Source of the DNA: Actinomycetes bacterium
GTDB lineage: Bacteria > Actinomycetota > Actinomycetes > Actinomycetales > Cellulomonadaceae
Assembly (NCBI GenBank): GCA_023432565.1
Contig: JAEYUL010000021.1
Location: 1 to 11,242 of the forward strand
Reading direction: 5' to 3'
Length of the DNA: 11,242 nt
The translations under genes were made by a program, and so were the position numbers. This document shows, piece by piece, positions 7,960 through 11,242 of the stretch (position 1 is the stretch's first letter; every line of letters starts with the position of its first letter). Below the pieces are notes generated by a model. The model did not search any database, was not told the DNA's origin, and worked only from the letters and a program-made list of their open reading frames with translations.

Positions 7960-9740
7960 GCTTCACCGCACCTGACATCGCCTGGAGTGCCCTGTCGCCC
8001 GTGCTGGTCGTGCTCGCGGCCGGCGTGGTCGGCGCGCTCGTCGAGGCGTTCGTGCCCGACCGCGTGCGGCGTCCCGTACAGCTGACGCTGACCTTCGGCG
8101 CGCTCGTCGGCTCGATCGTGGCCGTCGCCGCGCTGTGGAACGGCGTGAGCGCGGACGGCGGCCAGGACGTCGTCGACGGCTCGCTGCTCGTCGACGGCCC
8201 GACGCTGGTCCTGCAGGGCTCGATCGCGATCCTCACGCTGCTCGCGCTGCTCGTCGTCGCCGACCGCACCGCGACCGGCGAGGACGCGTTCGCGCCGAGC
8301 GCCGCGTCGGTTCCGGGCTCGGACTACGAGGAGCTCGCCCGCAGCAAGGGCATCACGCAGACCGAGGTGTACCCGCTGCTGCTGCTGGCGACCGGCGGCA
8401 TGATGATCCTTCCCGCGACGGGTGACCTGCTGACGCTGTTCGTCGCGCTCGAGGTGCTCTCGCTCCCGCTGTACCTGCTCACCGGCATGGCCCGGCGCCG
8501 GCGCCTGCTCTCGCAGGAGGCCGCGCTGAAGTACTTCCTGCTCGGCGCGTTCGCGTCCGCGCTGCTGATCTTCGGCGTCGCGATGCTCTACGGGTACTCC
8601 GGCTCGCTGCGGTACTCCGAGATCGCGGACGCCGTGCGCAACCCGTCCTCGCTCGACGGCCTGCTCCTGGTCGGCTCGGTGCTGCTGCTCGTCGGCCTGC
8701 TGTTCAAGGTCGGTGCGGTGCCGTTCCACGCGTGGACGCCGGACGTGTACCAGGGCGCCCCCACGCCCATCACCGGGTTCATGGCGGCGTGCACCAAGAT
8801 CGCCGCGTTCGGCGCGCTGCTGCGCGTCTACTACACGGTCTTGCCCGGGCTGCAGTGGGACCTCGACGTCTTCCTGTGGACCGTCGCGATCGCGACGATG
8901 GTGCTCGGCACGGTCGTCGCACTCGTCCAGACCGACGTCAAGCGCCTGCTCGCGTACTCCTCGATCGCCCACGCCGGCTTCGTGCTCACGGGCGTCATCG
9001 CGCTCGACGAGGCCGGGATCACGGCGGTGCTGTTCTACCTGCTGGCCTACGGCATCGCGACCGTCGGCGCGTTCGGTGTGGTGTGGCTCGTGCGTGAGCG
9101 CAGCGTCCTTCCGCGGACCTCTTCCGACGAGGACCCCGACGACGAGGCGCTCGGCGAGGACGTGCGCACCACGGTGCTCGGCGAGGCGACCCACCTGTCG
9201 CAGTGGGCGGGCCTGGGCCGCACCAGCCCCGCGCTCGCCGGCGCGTTCGCGCTGTTCCTGCTGTCGTTCGCGGGCATCCCGCTCACGGCGGGGTTCATCG
9301 GGAAGTTCGCGGTGTTCTCCTCCGCGGTCGAGGCGGGCGCCTGGCCGCTCGCGCTCGTCGGCGTGCTGACGTCGGCCGCCGCCGCGTTCTTCTACGTCCG
9401 CATCATCGTGCTCATGTACTTCACGGCCCCGGCCGACGAGACGGCGGCGTCCGCCGCCGGGGAGGCTCCCGGTACGCAGGAGCAGGCCACGCAGGAGCAG
9501 GGCACGCAGGAGCAGGGCACGCAGGAGCAGGGCACGGACGTGGCGCTGGCGACGGAGGGCGGCGTGGCCGTCGCGACGCTCGTCGAGGCACCTGCGCCGA
9601 CCACGACCACCACGGTCGTGCCGTCCGAGGGGCTGGCCGCGGTCGCGATCGGGGTGTGCGCGCTCGTCACCGTCGTGCTGGGCGTCTTCCCGACTCCGGT
9701 GCTCGACCTCATCTCCGACGTCGCGCGGTTCCTGCCCTGA
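7956..9740 (+). CDS. nuoN: NADH-quinone oxidoreductase subunit N (ND2-like antiporter subunit) with insertions
   Basis: 594-residue proximal pump subunit. The functional residues known from E. coli NuoN have counterparts: Glu166 in FVALEVLSLPLYLL (Glu133), Lys251 in LLFKVGAVPFHAWTPDVYQGAP (Lys217), Lys281 in AACTKIAAFGALLR (Lys247) and Lys450 in AGFIGKFAVF (Lys395). Start is GTG 7956, overlapping the nuoM stop by 4 nt (GTGA), with AAGGGA at 7943-7948 and a 7-nt spacer. It is about 110 residues longer than E. coli NuoN (485) because of three soluble insertions. One is at about 105-137, between hydrophobic segments. A second at about 380-418 includes the acidic DEDPDDEALGED. A third at about 490-557 precedes the last helix and contains four TQEQ(G/A) repeats and a Thr run (TTTTT). 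The final helix is 559-579. It is the last nuo gene; a strong stem-loop follows. Confidence 0.96.
   Translation: MSFTAPDIAWSALSPVLVVLAAGVVGALVEAFVPDRVRRPVQLTLTFGALVGSIVAVAALWNGVSADGGQDVVDGSLLVDGPTLVLQGSIAILTLLALLVVADRTATGEDAFAPSAASVPGSDYEELARSKGITQTEVYPLLLLATGGMMILPATGDLLTLFVALEVLSLPLYLLTGMARRRRLLSQEAALKYFLLGAFASALLIFGVAMLYGYSGSLRYSEIADAVRNPSSLDGLLLVGSVLLLVGLLFKVGAVPFHAWTPDVYQGAPTPITGFMAACTKIAAFGALLRVYYTVLPGLQWDLDVFLWTVAIATMVLGTVVALVQTDVKRLLAYSSIAHAGFVLTGVIALDEAGITAVLFYLLAYGIATVGAFGVVWLVRERSVLPRTSSDEDPDDEALGEDVRTTVLGEATHLSQWAGLGRTSPALAGAFALFLLSFAGIPLTAGFIGKFAVFSSAVEAGAWPLALVGVLTSAAAAFFYVRIIVLMYFTAPADETAASAAGEAPGTQEQATQEQGTQEQGTQEQGTDVALATEGGVAVATLVEAPAPTTTTTVVPSEGLAAVAIGVCALVTVVLGVFPTPVLDLISDVARFLP
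9474..9533 (+). repeat. Four tandem copies of a 15-bp in-frame repeat inside nuoN
   Basis: Four head-to-tail copies of ACGCAGGAGCAGGGC lie at 9474-9488, 9489-9503, 9504-9518 and 9519-9533. The first ends GCC instead of GGC and the other three are identical. They encode TQEQA, TQEQG, TQEQG, TQEQG (residues 507-526), so each gain or loss of a unit changes the protein by five residues without a frameshift. The near-identity at third positions suggests recent slippage expansion. It lies in the soluble loop before the last NuoN helix. Confidence 0.95.
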
Positions 9741-9757
9741 TCCGCGCCGCACGTCCG

Positions 9758-9792
9758 GGTACGGGCGTCGGGGCCGCCCCGACGCCCGTACC
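9758..9792 (+). terminator. Strong stem-loop at the end of the nuo operon
   Basis: A perfect 16-bp inverted repeat (arm GGTACGGGCGTCGGGG at 9758-9773, complementary arm 9777-9792) encloses a 3-nt loop (CCG). It starts 17 nt after the nuoN stop and ends 42 nt before the next gene. No T-run follows, as is common for GC-rich actinobacterial terminators, so it may act as a non-canonical intrinsic terminator, a pause site or a 3'-end stabiliser of the long nuo mRNA. Confidence 0.8.
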
Positions 9793-9822
9793 GCCGATGC
9801 GGAGGCAGGCGCCCGCGCGGGA

Positions 9823-9828
9823 TAGGTT
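9823..9828 (+). promoter_or_regulatory. Putative -10 box for a leaderless polyprenyl synthase transcript
   Basis: TAGGTT (9823-9828) fits the actinobacterial TANNNT -10 pattern and lies 6 nt before the GTG at 9835, the distance at which transcription would begin on the start codon itself. No Shine-Dalgarno-like sequence is near the GTG; the nearest purine-rich run, GGAGG at 9801-9805, is about 29 nt away. I see no convincing -35 hexamer. The promoter is inferred from position and pattern only. Confidence 0.5.
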
Positions 9829-9834
9829 CGTCCC

Positions 9835-10842
9835 GTGACATCGACAGCGGCCATCCCCCTGGCCGACCCGGCCCTTGCCGACCGACTGACCTCGCGCCTC
9901 GCTCTCGTCGAGGAAGCGCTGCGCGACGCGGTCGCGCACGCGGACGCTCTCGCGCACGACGCCTCGCGCCATCTGGTCGACGCAGGCGGCAAGCGACTGC
10001 GCCCGTTGCTCACACTCCTCGTCTCCGAGCTCGGGGACGGCGCCCGGCGAGAGGTCATCGACGCCGCGGTCGTCGTCGAGCTCACCCACCTGGCCACGCT
10101 CTACCACGACGACGTGATGGACTCCGCGCCGCTGCGCCGCGGTGCGCCGGCGGCGCACGAGGTGTGGGGCAACTCGGTGGCGATCCTCACCGGGGACCTG
10201 CTGTTCGCGCGCGCGTCGACGACCGTGGCCGGCCTCGGACCCGAGGCCGTCCGGATCCAGGCGCGCACGTTCGAGCGGCTGTGCCTCGGCCAGCTGCACG
10301 AGACGGTCGGGCCGCGCGAGGGCGACGACCCCGTCGCGCACTACCTGCAGGTGCTCGCGGACAAGACGGCCTCGCTGCTCGGGACCTCGGCGCGCCTGGG
10401 TGCCATGTTCGCGGGGTGCACACCGTCGGTCGTGAGCACCGTGACCGAGTTCGGCGAGCGCATCGGCGTGGCCTTCCAGCTCGCGGACGACGTCATCGAC
10501 CTCACCGCGGACGGCACGCTGACCGGCAAGACACCGGGCACCGACCTGCGCGAGCGCGTCCCCACCATGCCCGTGCTCCTCCTGCGCGAACGCTGCGCGG
10601 GCCCGGACGCGACGGACGAGGACCGCGCGCTGCTGGCGCGCCTCGACGGCGACCTCACGGACGACGCGACCCTGGCCGAGGCGGTCGCCGCGCTGCGCGA
10701 CCACCCCGTCGTCGACCAGACGCGCGAGCGTGCGGTGGCCCTCGCGCTCGACGCCGTGCGAGTCCTCGAGCCGCTGCCCGACAGCCCCGTCAAGGCCGCG
10801 CTCGTCTCCTTCGCCGACGCGCTCGTCGACCGCGCGTCCTGA
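9835..10842 (+). CDS. Long-chain trans-polyprenyl diphosphate synthase
   Basis: 335-residue class I isoprenyl diphosphate synthase, which adds isopentenyl diphosphate units to an allylic diphosphate to make an all-trans polyprenyl chain. Visible motifs: GGKRLRP at 51-57, the first aspartate-rich motif HDDVMD (Asp92, Asp93, Asp96), LRRGAPAAHEVWGNSVAILTGD around 100-121, GQLHE near 152-156, KTASLLGTSARLGA at 177-190, and the second aspartate-rich motif FQLADDVID (Asp218, Asp219, Asp222) followed by GKTPGTDLRERVPTMP. A small residue (Ala87) five places before the first motif is compatible with a long product. Its position directly after nuoN suggests it makes the side chain of menaquinone (heptaprenyl or longer); the exact chain length cannot be read from sequence, and a carotenoid-type prenyl chain is a less likely role. 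GTG 9835 is the only sensible start: the next in-frame GTG lies inside the first catalytic motif. The mRNA appears leaderless. Confidence 0.93.
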   Translation: MTSTAAIPLADPALADRLTSRLALVEEALRDAVAHADALAHDASRHLVDAGGKRLRPLLTLLVSELGDGARREVIDAAVVVELTHLATLYHDDVMDSAPLRRGAPAAHEVWGNSVAILTGDLLFARASTTVAGLGPEAVRIQARTFERLCLGQLHETVGPREGDDPVAHYLQVLADKTASLLGTSARLGAMFAGCTPSVVSTVTEFGERIGVAFQLADDVIDLTADGTLTGKTPGTDLRERVPTMPVLLLRERCAGPDATDEDRALLARLDGDLTDDATLAEAVAALRDHPVVDQTRERAVALALDAVRVLEPLPDSPVKAALVSFADALVDRAS

Positions 10843-10843
10843 C

Positions 10844-10876
10844 GCGCGAGCACGCCTGACGCACGGGCGTTCGCGC
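10844..10876 (+). terminator. Bulged stem-loop after the polyprenyl synthase gene
   Basis: GCGCGA (10844-10849) pairs with TCGCGC (10871-10876), and ACGCC (10852-10856) pairs with GGCGT (10866-10870), giving 11 bp with a 2-nt bulge (GC at 10850-10851) and a 9-nt loop. It begins one base after the stop codon and has no T-run after it. Its position suggests a terminator or 3'-end structure, but GC-rich DNA makes such pairings common. Confidence 0.4.
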
Positions 10877-10940
10877 CGCCGCGGGGGAGCCGTCCGGCAC
10901 CTGGTCGTGGGAAGTGATCGGCGAGCCTGCCCATCTCTGG

Positions 10941-10946
10941 CACGAT
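10941..10946 (+). promoter_or_regulatory. Weak candidate -10 element for the zinc-ribbon gene
   Basis: CACGAT (10941-10946) in the context CTGGCACGATGC resembles a degenerate actinobacterial -10 region. Transcription from it would begin near 10953, at the edge of the palindrome at 10952-10971. No good -35 hexamer is seen at the normal distance. This is a pattern-based suggestion only. Confidence 0.25.
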
Positions 10947-10951
10947 GCTCG

Positions 10952-10971
10952 CGGCGGGTCATGACCCGCCG
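10952..10971. promoter_or_regulatory. Perfect 20-bp palindrome upstream of the zinc-ribbon gene
   Basis: CGGCGGGTCA followed immediately by its reverse complement TGACCCGCCG, with no central gap. It ends 18 nt before the GTG at 10990 and just before the ribosome-binding site (GGGAGGGG at 10977-10984). A gapless dyad of this length suits a dimeric DNA-binding regulator better than a hairpin. In RNA it could also fold back with a small loop near the start codon. No regulator can be named from it. Confidence 0.5.
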
Positions 10972-10989
10972 GAGCAGGGAGGGGACGAG

Positions 10990-11242
10990 GTGAGCGCCAG
11001 ACTGTGCAGCACGTGCGGAGCCGAGCTCGACGGCGGCGCGATGTTCTGCGCCGAGTGCGGAGCGCGCGTCACGGCGGTGCCGCCCGCGCCGGTCGTGCCC
11101 TACCCCCACGCAGCGGCGCCGTACACGCCGCTGCCCCCCGTGCCGTCGTCGGGCCCCGTGCCGCCCGCCCCCGGTCCGTACGCGAGGACCCAACCCGCGC
11201 CGGGGCCGCACGCCGCGCCGGTCGGCCCTCCTGCTCCCGGGC
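10990..11242 (+). CDS. Zinc-ribbon protein with Pro/Ala-rich linker, N-terminal part (3' truncated)
   Basis: An open frame runs from GTG 10990 to the window edge (84 codons) with a strong Shine-Dalgarno GGGAGGGG at 10977-10984 and a 5-nt spacer. Residues 6-23 form a compact zinc ribbon: CSTCG then MFCAECG, giving CxxC (6, 9) and CxxC (20, 23) separated by ten residues, expected to bind one structural zinc ion. From about residue 28 the protein is a low-complexity Pro/Ala/Val/Gly stretch with scattered Tyr (VVPYPHAAAPYTPLPPVP), likely a disordered linker to a domain beyond the window. Actinobacterial proteins of this layout often continue into transmembrane or other soluble domains, but nothing here shows which. 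It has its own upstream region and is probably not part of the nuo operon. I cannot assign a specific function. Confidence 0.8.
   Translation, partial: MSARLCSTCGAELDGGAMFCAECGARVTAVPPAPVVPYPHAAAPYTPLPPVPSSGPVPPAPGPYARTQPAPGPHAAPVGPPAPG

Noticed and set aside
9534..9620. Possible frameshift or stop in nuoN after the repeat block
   Set aside because: The frame stays open through the repeats into a good final helix (residues 559-579) and a normal C terminus, so the gene is intact.
7731..10097. Very long minus-strand open frame (788 codons) across nuoM, nuoN and the synthase gene
   Set aside because: Low-complexity product, and it runs through the nuoN terminator hairpin and three genes on the other strand; explained by scarcity of stop codons in high-GC DNA.
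10936..10948. Sigma-54-like TGGCAC element upstream of the zinc-ribbon gene
   Set aside because: The matching second half of a sigma-54 promoter is not seen at the required spacing, and actinobacteria generally lack sigma-54.
9709..11211. Minus-strand open frame of about 500 codons opposite the polyprenyl synthase gene
   Set aside because: It covers both intergenic structures and has only Arg/Gly/Val/Glu-rich filler; no motif or ribosome-binding evidence supports it.

Overview
The window is a G+C-rich (roughly 70% or more), densely coding segment. It holds the distal half of a respiratory complex I (NADH:quinone oxidoreductase, nuo) operon followed by two downstream genes, all on the + strand. 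Very high G+C at third codon positions, frequent GTG starts, long extra tails on NuoH, NuoI and NuoJ, and a polyprenyl diphosphate synthase directly after nuoN point to an actinomycete. A Cellulomonas-like member of the Micrococcales is my best guess, but the genus is inferred from general resemblance only.

Layout: 1-915 is the 3' end of nuoG. It is followed by nuoH (917-2284), nuoI (2277-3110), nuoJ (3107-4099), nuoK (4096-4395), nuoL (4406-6409), nuoM (6418-7959) and nuoN (7956-9740). Gaps are 1 to 10 nt, or the genes overlap by 4 to 8 nt, so this is one transcription unit with probable translational coupling. A near-ideal 16-bp stem-loop at 9758-9792 closes the operon. A long-chain polyprenyl diphosphate synthase gene (9835-10842) follows; it lacks a Shine-Dalgarno sequence and has a -10-like box 6 nt before its GTG, suggesting a leaderless mRNA. 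A second, bulged stem-loop lies just after it. The window ends inside a gene for a small zinc-ribbon protein with a Pro/Ala-rich linker (10990 to the edge), preceded by a perfect 20-bp palindrome.

How the genes work together: NuoG and NuoI carry iron-sulfur clusters that pass electrons from NADH towards quinone. NuoH forms the quinone cavity and joins the peripheral and membrane arms. NuoJ and NuoK link it to the three antiporter-like pumps NuoN, NuoM and NuoL. The charged residues expected along the proton path are visible in K, L, M and N, so the complex looks functional. The polyprenyl synthase plausibly makes the side chain of menaquinone, the electron acceptor of complex I in actinobacteria.

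I found no mobile element, CRISPR array, tRNA or rRNA, and nothing that amounts to an undescribed system. The points most worth following are the lineage-type extensions of NuoH/I/J/N (including a four-copy TQEQG repeat in NuoN), the leaderless start of the synthase gene, and the palindrome ahead of the zinc-ribbon gene.
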